From: Brachycybe producta
Taxonomy: Eukaryota; Arthropoda; Diplopoda; Playtdesmida; Andrognathidae
Assembly: GCA_036925085.1 (NCBI GenBank)
Contig: JAUPFP010000051.1
Span: forward strand, 558,001-622,000
Direction of reading: 5' to 3'
Length of the DNA stretch: 64,000 nucleotides
Numbering within the stretch: the first letter of the stretch is position 1; each line of letters opens with the position of its first letter. Both the position numbers and the translations under genes were made by a program. The notes below the pieces were generated by a model. That model saw only the letters and a program-made list of their open reading frames with translations, searched no databases and was not told the DNA's origin. Of this stretch, positions 10,381 to 22,686 are shown in pieces.

Positions 10381-12510
10381 GAGACTTACCTTTCTGTTAT
10401 GCCTACATTGATGATGTAATGATTGCCTCTCGTAACCCTGATGAACATCGTGACCACCTTCGACAACTCTTCTAACGTTTCAGCACGTACGACATCACAA
10501 TCAACCCTTCCAAGTGTATCTTTGGAGTTTCTTCCATCAAATTTTTGAGTTACCACATTGATGCCACTGGAACACGTCCATTACCCAAAAAAGTGGACAC
10601 CATCATGAAGTACCCTCTACCTACAACTGTCAAAGATCTCAGACAATTCCTGGAGTTGATTAACTTTTATCATCACTTCATGCCAAAAGCAGCTTTATTC
10701 CAAGCACCTCTAGATGTCTTTCTTCAAGGTCCCAAGCGCTCCAGCAAGCAACCCATTTCATGGACAGAAGAAACAATCACTGCATTTGAGAACCTCGAGA
10801 AAGCCTTGCCAATGCAGCATTACTTGCTCACCCAGTGCCTACTGCACCTCTGTCATTGATGTTGATGCCTCTAATTTTGCCATCGGTGCCAGTGTCCAGC
10901 AACTTATCAATAATGATTGGCAACCTCTCGCCTTTTTCTCAAAGAAGCTCAGTGCAATTCAACTCTTATGGTCAGCATACAATCGCGAACTCCTTGCCGC
11001 CGACTCTGCTGTCAAGCATTTCCGGTTTTTGTTGGAAGCAAGATCTTTCGTCCTATTCACTGATTATACACCTCTCATTTATGCCTGTAGACAACGGTCT
11101 GAGAAAGCATCACAAAGGCCATCTTAAAATCCTCACACAGTTCACAACAGACATCTGTTATCTTGGTGATTCTTCTCACATTCCAGCTGATGCCTTGTCA
11201 TGCATAGAATCCATTTCTAAAGACCTTGACTTCCAAGCCATCTCTGAAGCTCAAGAAACAGATGATGAACTACAGCATCTTCTCAACTCAGCTACGAGCC
11301 TCAAACTATCCAGAATGCAGCTTCCTACAACATCACACCCATTATACTGTGATATGTCGACATCTTCACCTAGACTGTTCGTACCTGTGAATATTCGTCA
11401 GCAAGTTCTTCACAACCTGCATGATATTAAACACCCTGGTAATCAAGCAACTTTTCATCTAGTCAGCAAAACTTTCGCTTGGCCAAACATAGAAAAAACT
11501 AGCAAAACATTTGTGCGTTCCTGTTCGCAATGTCAATGTTCCAAAGTTACTCGACACGTCTCAACACCACTCTCAGCATTTCCACATCCACAGATGCACT
11601 TCAAGCATGTCCACATAGACATTATTAGACCCATGCCTCCATCTTCTCGATTTGCTTATTGCTTCACCAGGGTAGATCGTTTTACATGGAGGCCAGAAGC
11701 CGTCCCCATCATGGGCATCACAGCAGAAACAGTTGCAACGGCATTTTTCAACTTTTGAATTGCAAGATTTGGTGTACCTCTCTACATCACGTCAGATCAA
11801 GGATGCCAGTTCAAGTCGTACCTTTTTAAAGCACTTGCAACTTTAACTGGTACAACACGAATTCGTACCACAGCTTTCCATCCAGCATCTATCTAATGGC
11901 CTCATAGAACGTTTTCATCATCAACTAAAAGCAGCCATCATGTGCCGTGGTAATGACAAGTGGACTGAAGTGCTACATACAGTACTCCTAGGAATCCGTT
12001 CTTTTTTCAAAGAAGACCTTAATGCAACATCAGCAACATTGGTCTATGGTCAAGAACAATGTCTGCCTGGTGAATTCTTCACTTCTCAGGAAGACAACAG
12101 GATCGATGCATCAGACTTTGCTAAAAGACTTCAAGCAAACATGCGGAAATTACGACCATTGCTACCCCAGCATCATGGAGCATGTCCAGTCTTTGTATTC
12201 AAAAAAATTTCCAACTGCACACATGTTTTTATTCGACATAAAAAAGTGCGCATCCAAAGTTCGACATGGTTAGAATCAACAGTCGCCAAGTCTGCATCTC
12301 TATTGACCGCCTTAAACCAGCATTCATCACACCAACTCAAGATTAGCAGAGACTCCCACCTGATCCTGCAAGCCCACCTGTTGCTACAGAACCTCAAGTC
12401 ATCACAACCCGTGCAGAACAACGTGTTTGGTTCACAAGCAAAGCAGCAGAAGCATTTCTCAAGAGACATTGAACTTTTCTATTTTTTTTTTCTCTCTTCG
12501 TATCGTTAAC
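10381..12510 (+). pseudogene. Ty3 pol fragment: RT, RNase H, integrase
   Basis: The RT active site AYIDDVMIAS is at about 10400, followed by a thumb/connection region (FLELINFYHHFMP). RNase H has DVDASNFAIGASVQQL and FTDYTPLIYA. Integrase has an HHCC-like region (LHDIKHPG, CSQCQCSK), catalytic Asp in HVHIDII and ITSDQGCQF, and Glu in LIERFHHQLK. Frameshifts and stops occur near 10475, 10545, 10850, 11140, 11758 and 11895, so it is inactive. The last part (11940-12509) is a degraded integrase C-terminal region. Confidence 0.8.
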
Positions 12511-12525
12511 ACTTAGGGGGAGTAC

Positions 12526-13239
12526 TGTGGTGATCAGCAGTTATTTGATTTTTCCTTTAAAACCATTTTCAGTAACTTAGTGCATGACCGTGCATGTTTT
12601 CAACAGTGCACTCATTATTTAGTGTAAATATCATTATGTCTTAACTTGTAGTTTATCTATGTTATGATTATCTTGTTTGAATTGTTTTTGACAATATGTT
12701 TTCTGATTGTGTATCATTTCATGTACTTTGCAGTTCATTATCATGTACCAATTATTTTATAATGCATATGTAAAGCATCCGCATTCACCACTACAGTAAT
12801 AGTCAGTAACCCAAGCCTTGGCGTTCACCACTACATTAATGTTCAGTAACCCTCCATATTCTTCCAGCCTTTTCCTTTCAAAGGTAGCGCATATGAGCAA
12901 ATTTGGGGTGCCTTTAGCGGCTCCTATCGATGTGGACAGTTTGTCTTGCTACTCATCTAACTGTCACATTGAACCCCAGCGTTCCGCTGGATCGTAAATG
13001 GACACTTGGTCATTTGGACCAGCTTAGGTGTTGTTCTGCAGGTTTCGACCTCAGGCAATTCCTCTGGCAACTCTAGTTGTGGACTTCATATTCGATGCAA
13101 GTAAATAAATTAATGCAGCAAATAAATAAAACTATTCAAAATGTAATTTGCAGTGTTCGTGTTGAGATTATTCAAATATTCAATTTATTAATTAAAAGTT
13201 GTGCAATAACCACAACAGTTGTGTGTAGCGACCACAACA
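12526..13239 (+). mobile_element. 3' LTR of the 10.3-13.2 kb Ty3 element
   Basis: Its first 100 bp match 10256-10360 (GTGCATGACCGTG, ATTATTTAGT). It is preceded by a short polypurine tract. It ends ACCACAACA, the inverse of TGTTGTGG at the 5' LTR start. An AATAAA-rich segment lies at about 13100-13130. Confidence 0.7.
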
Positions 13240-13849
13240 ATGTATTTTTTTTCTTTTCTTTTCTTGCATAGAGCTCAAGTTTATTTTCACACTTACAAAT
13301 TTACATTTAAGTCCCTCTTTTTTCCCATATTACCCTTTTTGCCATGTTACATTACTTCTGAAAATACTGGTTTTTGCTTTTCCAAAAGAAGTAAGGCTGA
13401 TTTATATTACCCTCATTTATCTTGTATTAATACTCACATTGCTTCATGTTAAAATTATTGAAGTTATATGTGGGTTGCACAAGCTGAATATTTTTTAATC
13501 ATTTTCAAAGAAAAACTCTTCAACTAGGGTCACAAGAGGGCATGAGAACATATAGAACTCCAAAAGGAAATGTTCTCCAATACGCCAATCCACATTTGGG
13601 AATGTATTTAAGACCCCAACTGAAATATATTTTCTCATGGTTATAAATTTATTACTGTCAACTTGTTGTATAATAAATTGTTGAGCTCATATGCAAATAA
13701 GGCTAAAAGTTCATCTACCAATCACAAGACTCCAATGATTGTCTATTAGAAAAAACTTGTATAAAAAGGCCAACATTTTGGCTAAAAAGAAGCAATGTGG
13801 CAGATGGACTGGAGTGACAAGTAAGAGCTTGGTATATTTCAGTTCTAAA

Positions 13850-14165
13850 CTAGGTGGTCTTTATGATTTAAGTTACCATGATTTTTGGATTGGTGGTCTT
13901 GTTGTCAGCAGGCATTTAAGTTACCATGATTTTTGGATTGTCAGTCTTGTTATCAGCAGGCATTTAAATTACCATGATTTTTTTATTGTCGGTCTTGTTG
14001 TCAGCAGGCATTTAAGTTACCATGATCTTTGGATTGTCGGTCTTGTTGTCAGCAGGCATTTAAGTTACCATGATCATATGATTGTCGGTCTTTGTGTCTC
14101 ACAGTACATAAGTTACCATAATCTTTGGATTGTCGGTCTTTTTGTCTGAAGTCACATAAGTTACC
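13850..14165 (+). repeat. 48-bp tandem repeat, in-frame (16-residue unit)
   Basis: About six imperfect copies of a 48-bp unit. The plus-strand frame 13739-14149 reads LSYHDFWIVGLVVSRH again and again. No start context, known family or neighbouring exon supports a real protein. Confidence 0.7.
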
Positions 14166-14509
14166 ATAATTTTGTGATTGTTGGTCTTTTTATTAGAAAG
14201 TATCTTTGAAATAAAACTGAAAAATTTACTAAGTTGGAAGCTATCTGCAATGAAGGTTTTGCTACTTGTATTGTAAGTCACTACACTTCTTAATTGTTTA
14301 TTTTATATGTATTTTAAGTCTCTTTAGTTATAATTTAGTTATGATTTAGGTATATTTTTAAATTATAAGTTAGCATATAATTTTGCTCAGCATGTATTCA
14401 TGACTAACTAAGTCATAGGTACGCCAGGGGTTAGCCCTGTCGTAACTCCATCGATCACCGCTAATCATACCTGTTCTCTCGGTGTTAGGCTTATTCGACT
14501 TTGAACTTT

Positions 14510-14635
14510 TTTCTTGCTACTCCACGGTCGTGCAATAGCACGATGCAATGAGTAGCATGAGGTAGAGTCTTTTTGTCCTACTACTTCACAGTCATGCAAT
14601 AGCACGATGAAATGAGTAGAATGCGGTTTTCAAAG
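14510..14635. repeat. two-copy tandem duplication
   Basis: Two copies of a segment of about 62 bp containing GCAATAGCACGATG and ATGAGTAG. The second copy runs into the downstream end of the minus-strand ORF. Confidence 0.55.
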
Positions 14636-15460
14636 ACCCAAGATCCACATAAAAACCGCATTTTGCTGTTTTGGTCAATACAGCCACATATGAATTGTAT
14701 CTTTCTTAGCGGCCTTTGGTGTGAGATGTTAACATGATACAACACCCTTGAAACCAGTCTTGCGTACATGAGCCAATGCGCACGGGCTCGATAGATTATT
14801 TCTGTCTCCATGTAATTAATAAAATCCGTAAAGAATGACAGGTTGTAGCGCATGGCTAGATTTTCCGCTTGCAGCTTGGCAATAACGGATCCCGCACAAT
14901 AGTTCTTGCGAGGAAACACTACCGGCGAAGCACTATCATCATCATCTTCCATACCGAATTCACCTTCGTCTATGGGCTCTTCGTCAATGACGTCTGGGTT
15001 GTCACCCAACATGCTCTGCTCACACACAGAAGGAAGGTTTTCGAAGCATAAACCAACGTGATATATGCATCTCATAAGGCCTTGATGCACAATAGAGTGG
15101 CACAATGATTGGCCCAAACCACTTTTTTACAAGTCCCCAATCGAGTGGTGGTGGACCGTTTTTAAATTTGTTCTTCGTCGCTTCGTTTATGTCTTTATGC
15201 TCTTCTACTGTCTTGTCTTTGTGATAAGTGTCTAAATGTTTTTTAAGACGGCCATGGGTAGGGACATGGCAGAGTAGATAATTAAAGTTTCTGCAACTTG
15301 TGGTTTTCGTCTTATGTGGGTCACAGGGCACGTTAGGCAACGCCTTTCCTTCGTCAATTTTTTCATAGAAAGTCGCCACGAATATTTGCTTCGCCTTTGC
15401 GTCAGTGTCTTCGACATCGTTATTTATAGTCGCCTTCCTCGACTTGTTGTGTCTACCCAT
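14581..15460 (-). pseudogene. unidentified gene remnant, two frames
   Basis: Upstream frame (15460-15020): starts MGRHNKSRKATINNDVE, has a Cys/His-rich middle (SCRNFNYLLCHVPTHGRL then KKHLDTYH) that could be a degenerate zinc finger, then an acidic segment. Downstream frame (15117-14581): has PDVIDEEPIDEGEFGMEDDD and a more ordered C-terminal part (LAMRYNLSFFTDFINYMETE). A frameshift near 15030-15110 joins them. The composition looks protein-coding and it does not resemble the retroelements here. It could be a host gene fragment or a DNA-transposon gene. I do not recognise it. Confidence 0.45.
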
Positions 15461-16068
15461 TTTAATATACGCTTCGTATTAGTTTGTCACTGAAACGACA
15501 AAAGCAACACACATTTTTAGAAGCGATTCGGTACGTTCCGCAATGACTGCAGAAAGCACAAATGAATCTATTATTATTCACAGACGGCACAAAAAGCAAA
15601 CGACCTTATACAGGAAAGGAAAGAATAAGGCCGCGGAAGAAAAAGATTGTATCCACAAGTTTAGGAAAATGTCTCTATGTTTGATGAAACAATAACATCT
15701 CAGCAACAAACAAGAGATTTCCCAACAAGCCCACTCGCCACATCAAGGCTGGATACACGAGTGGGTGGAAGGAAATAGAAGGTAGGATGAGGGTCAGTGA
15801 GCACAATAAAGGCCCATGGTTCCTCAGATGATGGTACTGATCTTTCTTTTTTGCTTAGACAGAAACATCGATTGGCCTCAACAATCGGTCCCGTCGTAAG
15901 CTGCTCAGTTTCCATAAGTCACACTTTGGAAGAGCATGCATCGAAAGATGACATAAAAGCCAGAAAACTTATATGTTAACAATCGAAAAATCATACATGG
16001 AAACGGCAATTGGCCTCAACAATCGGTCCCCATGTAACAAGTACAGTTTAGTTATCCCTGCTCGAAAT

Positions 16069-16240
16069 TGCCGCTCGTTTTGCAAGAAAGCGGAAAAAGC
16101 GCCCATAGGCGGCACTTCTTTGCAACATTTTTGTTTAGTTATCCTTGTTTGATTTGCTGCTCATTTTGACAAAAAAGGCGGAAAAAGTGCCCGTAAGCGG
16201 CACATATTTGCAACATTTTCGTTCAGTTATCCTTGTTTGA
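16069..16240. repeat. 86-bp two-copy tandem duplication
   Basis: Two copies containing GGCGGAAAAAGTGCCCG-like and TTTGCAACATTTTNGTT motifs. A short phrase, TTGGCCTCAACAATCGGTCC, also occurs twice nearby (about 15873 and 16010). No gene seen. Confidence 0.7.
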
Positions 16241-16599
16241 AAAATAAAGGCAGCAAATGTACACATGCACCCTTAAGCAACAGCGGCTTAGTTCACTCAA
16301 AGCACGGTGGTGGCGCCCCTCGTGGTGTTGTGTGTAACTACACGAGATAAGCTTGGTCAAAAGTGGGTCTACATTCTGTGTTAAATGTAAAACCCACACT
16401 GGACTAAGTCGATAGGCTTTAAGCCTAACATTTTTTGACAACGAAGTTTTTTCCGACTTGTACCCCAAAAATGGTTGAAGTAACTCCATAATATGACGAG
16501 AGGAACTCCTTACCAAGACAGGCACCTGGTCACATTTGACCAAAGTTGGCCCACTTGTGACTACGGCTAGTCAAAAGTGGTCACGACCCTTGTATATTT

Positions 16600-18400
16600 T
16601 TGGCCGACAATGCCACGTAAACATGCAGCAGGCGTAACTTCCGAGGCAATTAAGCTGCACTTGCTTTCTTAGACTTCCCAGACTCCTTGCACCTCTGCTA
16701 TACAGTTACAATTTTTTCTACCTCCACAGATCCCACTGATAATTCCCTAAAAGCTGGCCTAACAGCCTAAAACAATGCCCCAACCTACACCCCTAGTATT
16801 ATGCTTAAGGGGTGTAGCAAAAGGCACAGATTTCTAGCTGTGAGAAGGGCCTGGCTGTGACTCAAACACAGCCAGTCCATAGTTAGAAAAAACAGTTAGA
16901 TGTTTTGCCTCGACAATGGTGGTGATCAAGGTCTTCAATTTGACATCATTCCTAGAAAAATGTAACATGGCCATACAACCCCTCTGATGAAAAATTTGTG
17001 CAAATTTGAGAGGAGCTTAAAATGGCTAATGCACTAGCACTGCCATGTGACCGATGCAAACAAACATATCACAATTTAGTATGGAGATTATTTGCGATCT
17101 TTAAAAATTATTTTCGTTTTCTTCAAGCAAATCTTAATAAGAAGATAATATATAATTAAAAGCTGGACAATTAGTCAAATATATTAAAACCATTTTCATG
17201 GCTAAATAGTTAAAGATAAACTTTTTATAGCTGTTTGAAAATTTCTTTTTAATGAAATGCATATATGACATGATAAAATAATGTTAAAAGAATACTAATA
17301 ATAAAAAACATTATCTGATTAAATATTATTTATTATTTGAATGTTTGATTTCATAATAAAAGTGAATTGTTAATTTGAAGAATAATTACATACACAAAAA
17401 AATATTGTGATGAAACTCATATGATTGTTGCTATTTATTTTTAATCACAAAAAAACAGAATTCAGGAAGTTCATTTTTTAATTGAATAACTGGCATAGTT
17501 TGAAATTGTAACATTTTTGGCAATTTTGTCAAAAAAAAGTTTTTTTTCTAACACCATTATATAGAAATATTAAATTTGTACTTTTAATATGTATAATAAT
17601 AAATACAATTTCATATTATTCATTGAGAAATGTCTTCACCATGCAAATAATGCATTTAGCAAAACAACAAAGTAAAACAAACTAACATTTTAGAATAATT
17701 ATATAATAATTAAGTGGTTAAGTGAAAGTTTAATTTACATCTTCAAAATATAATTTATAACAAAAGTATATCACCTTTCAGGGTCTTTAGGGAATCTGAA
17801 ATAGGACACATTTTTTGTTCGTTTTTCACTGTTGTTGCAGCCACCTGCAGAACAAAACCTACTAGCTGGCATTTCAATTAACTGTGTAATAGCATAAAAA
17901 GAAAATTTAGATTGAGCATAAAATGTAAATTTGTTGCGACACGTTGCATATACAATCTAATGTAATATTATAGATTGTCGTCTGCACTGCTCATCGGCTG
18001 CTTGAAACGTTGGCGCTGATGCCAGAAATGGAGGAGCTAATCGATGCACACAAACTTCAAAGTGCCAACAGTAGAGTGAGGGCTCTTACTCTTGTCACAG
18101 AATAAGGATATATACAGAAGAGAAACTCTCGTGCGGTGCCTTTGAAGTTGCTGTGACAGAATTTCATGACCTTGGACTGAAAGCTTTTCTTATTTTAACC
18201 GGTTACTTGATGGCCGCCATTTTGAAATGTATTACTATGTTTGGTTGTTTTGTGTTATTCATTTAATTAAATGGAAACATAAGGAGGAAACAAATACTTT
18301 TTAAATGTGAAAAATTTGAAGGAAAAAAAATATTTTGAAGAAAATGAATATCGTTTTAAATAATCAAATTCAAGTTGTTTTAATCTTAGTTATTAAAAGT
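16600..18400. other. AT-rich spacer, no gene seen
   Basis: Very AT-rich with no convincing ORF. Near 18095-18165 there is CACAGAATAAGGATATATAC and GTGACAGAATTT. Both recur in inverse orientation near 29250-29305, on the other side of element D. Confidence 0.6.
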
Positions 18401-19194
18401 TGTAACGAATTCAGCGATAGAATTCGTCAGTTATTTAGAATCACCCTGTAGAATAAGAAATGTTTAACGGAGGTTTTCACCTCATGCTTGGGGGTGGCTG
18501 GGAGGCCATCGCAACAATGACTCCCTGCCCTCCAAGATGAGAACAATAGCCAAGAGGGTTGTATCGTTGATTTAATAGGACGCATTCTAGAGAAATCAAC
18601 GATGCAAAATTCTTGGACGTGAAAATCTTTATTAGAAAGATCAACGAAGATCCTTCTTGATTGTTATATTTTATACATCTTATAGATGTTTTCGTTTTAC
18701 AATTAATGTAATTAATTAAATGTCCTGGTTGTGTTCAAAGATGGCGCCTTTGTGTTAGCAATCACATGTTTCATTGTAATATTTTGTATAAATATCGGAC
18801 CGTGTGGATTGAGAGATCAGACTGGTTACATCCTATGAACTAGACACACCACTAATGTTCAATCCACAGTGAGTCGCTGTTTTTGAATAAAGTATCTTGT
18901 TGTAAATATACATTCGATGTGTGGACTTGAGAGTGGGACTTTGCATTACAGTCGCCACATAGCCGATGATTCGACCAGCTAAGAAGGAAACCTCCAGCAG
19001 CCACGTGTAAAAGGACATCTCTACAATATTCTCTACCAAAGGTCTGCTGAGGTACCGACCCTTGTGTCCCTGGGGGTTAAGTAAGCAACACAGGAGCCAA
19101 TAGACCGAAAGACTTAATCATCAACATCCATTCGACACTTCTAGATGGCTAGCAGAGATCTCTCTACTAACCCTACGGAAACGGGGATGTTACA
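18401..19194 (+). mobile_element. 5' LTR of element D
   Basis: 794 bp, TGTAACG...TGTTACA. TATAAATA at 18787-18794 and AATAAA at 18886-18891 define U3-R-U5. The gag ATG (19145) lies 50 bp before the LTR end, inside U5. Confidence 0.92.
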
Positions 19195-20690
19195 AAATGG
19201 TGGAGGTGCGGGGTACCTCACAACAGATCCAGTAGAAAATACCAAAGATGTCGGAGTTACACCAAGCGGTAAAGAAAAGAAAGGTAGACCGAAATCGAAG
19301 TGGAAGACACGGGAAAATGACGATACGAACCAGATGGAAGAAGATCCACTTGAAGGCATCCTTCAAAATCTCAATGCTGAAAGACGGGAGAGACTGATGG
19401 CCTGGTACGAAGTCCAGCAACCATCAGGATTAATTCAACTTCGGAGCGGGCGTGATATAAGTACAGTTCAGCGTCATATGTTGATCCGAGAAGTGGATAC
19501 CAGAGTGGAGCCCTCATCGGCCCACGCTGAATCTCAGCGTCATACGGTGGTTCAACGCACGAACACCGAAGTGGAGCCCTCGTTGGCCCACGCTGAAGAG
19601 CCGAGAAGAGCTCATATGTTTCAAACGCCGCTCATGGTGAAGAAGAGTGGAGGGACCCAGAGGGGCCGCCTCCCTGAAACTCCGATTCTACGAAGAGACG
19701 ACCCGGATGAGCAGGAGGATGAAAGCCTGATCAGTGAAGACCCCATCATGGAGGAGCTGGAAGAAATTCCAATATGTAATCGCCACCGGACCTGTGAGGA
19801 GTTGGATGGAAAGTACAGAAGCCTTCACCCACTCCGGAATCTGGAGACATTCAAAGGATTGACGTCTGTATACACCTTTCTGGAGGACTACGAGAGTATC
19901 GCGTCCATCGAACCTACTATTTGCGGAAAGCAGTAGAAGGGGACGTAATGCATTGGCTCTCCAACTTCTATAAGGAAAATAGAGGGAAGACCACATGGGA
20001 CTTCATCCGGAGCGAGTTAATTGAAAGATTTGGACGTCGAGACGAGTTAGTGCAACTGAAGCTGAGGTTGGACACCATGCTCCAAAGGAAAAGAGAGGAC
20101 ACCAATCAGTTTTTGGGTCGCTACCTTGACTTGAGTAGAAAAGTGTTACCTGGGGTAACCGAATTGTGGAATTTTGGCAGAAACTTCATCCAATTATACG
20201 GAATGCTACACAGAACGCACCGAGCAGCGATCTGAAACTGTACACTACATATATCAAGGATACGGAAGAAGTTTTGATGACGGATGGGTTATGAATACCG
20301 GAAGGAACGACGGGTCAACAAGTGGCGACCCAGGTCTCCAAGGATCCGCAGAAGAATGACCAACGCCAAAATGCCAAACAGACACAAGCCGTAATGGACG
20401 GAGGACGTTCTTATGCGGTTGTTACTCAAGATCAAGCGAACCCAACAGATAACTCGACTCCATCAAATTCAACTAACCAGGCGCAACAGAAATCCAGTCA
20501 GAATCAGAACCAGAACCAGCAACAAGGTCGGAAATGAAACCAAAGATATCCGCAGAAGAAAAACTACAATGGCAAGCAAACCCAAGATGGGAGTAAACCT
20601 TTGAGAGATCTCAGTACAGTTGAGTGTTATCACTGTCACGAGAAAGGTCATCTTACAAGAAACTGCCCAAGAAAGTAGTAGCAGATAAAA
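19145..20690 (+). pseudogene. gag of element D (starts inside LTR; frameshifted)
   Basis: The first frame (19145-19936, 263 residues) begins MASRDLSTNPTETGMLQ within U5 and runs through the PBS. It is polar and acidic with two similar EPS(S/L)AHAE units. The capsid-like part is in another frame (19921-20235: KTTWDFIRSELIERFGRRDE). The nucleocapsid CCHC knuckle CYHCHEKGHLTRNC is in the third frame at 20625-20666. At least two frameshifts separate them. The first ATG downstream of the TSS region with a long ORF is at 19145, hence this start. Confidence 0.75.
19198..19213 (+). promoter_or_regulatory. primer-binding site of element D
   Basis: TGGTGGAGGTGCGGGG starts 3 bp after the LTR end. Its complement ends in CCA, as expected for a tRNA 3' end. 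The matching tRNA was not identified. Element G has the same site with one change (TGGTGGAGGTGTGGGG at 56549-56534, minus). Confidence 0.8.
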
Positions 20691-20699
20691 CCGTAAGAC

Positions 20700-21580
20700 T
20701 TGTTCAGCATGGAATGGCCACTGGGAAAAATAGCCAGAAGTATTTTGTCGTCAGCGAGAACGAGCAGAAGAAATTCCTTCGAGAGGAAAGCCCGGCTGAT
20801 TTAAACTAAAAAGGGTGGCAGTAAAGAGGGGCCTACCGCCCTTTAATGACGAGAAACCCTCTGGAAAATGACAGAATCGAAATAAAACAGCGATCGGCCA
20901 TTCACGGAACCTTGTAAACAAATCCTTGTTCGGGGGATATGGTCATGACCGAAGTAACTGATGATGCTACAACGGGACCTACTGCAGGAGCACCGAAGAG
21001 ACCATAGAATTTGGACACTCAAGGACTCCCTGAGCATTCAGCGGAGTTGTTAGTCGCACATCACAAAGAATAAACGACAACGGAATTCACAAAAATCTAA
21101 GAACCTGCAAGAGGATACTGGTCGAAAGGGAAAAATCATCAAGGAGATATTTTCGAATCCCATCATCTGGTCAACTACGAAAGCTAGGATAGTTTTCACG
21201 AATAGCTTGGAGGAAGCAAAGATAATTGTGGAAGCCATAGAAACTGGAGTTCATCAAGACGGAATTGAAGAAAAGACCCAACAAAATTCTGCGGTGCCAG
21301 ACAGAATTGAGGGAAAGACCCAACAGAATTCTGCGGCATGTATACCGGGGATAAGCGACGAAGCTAAAGAAATCCCTCAAATGTAACTTCTAATGTAATA
21401 ATTGCTTGGAGCAAGGCCGAAACTGATGCTGGGAAACCCAAGACGACTATTGTAAACAAAACTATGAGTAGAAGAGATGATACCAGCAGGATTCCTGTGA
21501 ACAGCGAGGTTATCGAATCCGTTGAAGTCGGAGATTTATTGAGGAGTAGAGCTTGTTGCCGAAAGAGTGTATAAACCACT
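20700..21580 (+). other. degenerate gag-pro linker of element D
   Basis: No long frame. Near 21250-21345 a segment is duplicated (GAGGGAAAGACCCAACAGAA against GAAGAAAAGACCCAACAAAA). Confidence 0.5.
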
Positions 21581-22626
21581 GTGGACAGCATACTCACCTC
21601 ATGCGAACTCATCGAGGTAGGAGATACTAAGCCCGATGAAAGTGTTGCCAAGATCACGATTCGGGTTGAGGGCACACCAGTTAGATTTTTGGCGGATAGC
21701 GGAACTGGGTTCACTATCTTGTCAGGCACGATGGCCAGAGATTACGCCCTTCAATATGAACCAATCCGGAACGCACCTGCATTAGGCGCAGTGGGGGGGT
21801 ACCGATTAAAGTACTAGGTCAGTTGTGGCCGACGTTCGAGTTGAACGGAAAGCAAGTAACGGCAAGGATGCTCATCATAGATGGAAAACGAGAAGCACTG
21901 TTGGGCCTCGGAGCTGCGTTTGATCTCATCATTTCCATGAAGGCCTCGAAGATCTACTTTGCTAATGAGATGTTCTACGAAAGAACACGAGAATTATTGA
22001 AGAAAGGAAGTGCACGTAGTAGCCTTCCCTGGAATTTCTTCAACGAGTTAAAAGAGGAGGGATGTGCTCAGAATAGCCATCTGACGAACTCCTATGCCAT
22101 AAAAGCCAAAGAGGAAAGCTGCGTAAGAGCCCAAAGAAGGATTACGTTAAATCCGGGCCAAGCTTTGAACCTCAAGGTGGCTGCAGGGCGAATCATTGAG
22201 GAAAACGAAGTACTCATGATTGAAATGAACGATAGTCTCTTTAATAGAAAAGGCATCGTTGTGGCCAGCAGTGTGCTACAAGGAAATGGAACATCACAAC
22301 TGGAAGTCCAACTCCTGAATACCACACTGGAGTCCGTGGAGATTGGAGACCGCGAGACTATTGGACACTTCGAACTTCTAGAAGAACTAGAAGAAGAGCA
22401 AGCCTGCAAAGTTTCCGAGGAGGAAAACTTTAGAGACATCGGAGAAGCACCCGTTGATTTTGAAAACGAAATTCAACTTGGTCCTGAACTGACAGATGAT
22501 CAAAGAGAAGAGTTGATGATCCTACTGAAGGAATTCAAACCGATCTTCGCCTTTTCATCTAAGGACCTGGGAGCGACGAATTTGACCAAACACAAGATCG
22601 AAACTGGAGATAATCTACCTGTTTGA
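21581..22626 (+). pseudogene. protease and RT N-terminal region of element D
   Basis: The retropepsin motif FLADSGTGFTILSG (Asp at about residue 39 of the frame 21581-21817) is followed after a short frameshift by MLIIDGKREALLGLGAAFDL (second lobe) in frame 21823-22626. This frame ends with the RT entry region (LTDDQREELMILLKEFKPIF) and a stop at 22624-22626, where the family normally continues. A one-base frameshift then leads into the RT frame. Confidence 0.8.
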
Positions 22627-22686
22627 GACACGTTACGAAGATGCGGACCAGGAGAACGCATCGTAATTTATGAGACGCTAGAGGAG

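Larger units (their letters stand above)
10256..13239 (+). mobile_element. degenerate Ty3/gypsy element, perhaps CsRn1-like, with internal deletion
   Basis: A partial 5' LTR (10256-10360) starts TGTGGTGATCAG. It is fused directly to the middle of RT, so leader, gag, protease and the RT N-terminus are deleted. Pol follows to 12510, then a purine tract (AGGGGGA) and a 3' LTR starting with the same TGTGGTGATCAG at 12526. The LTR ends at one of two ACCACAACA copies (13217 or 13239). The CsRn1-type placement is a by-eye judgement from the RT/RNase H motifs. Confidence 0.75.
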
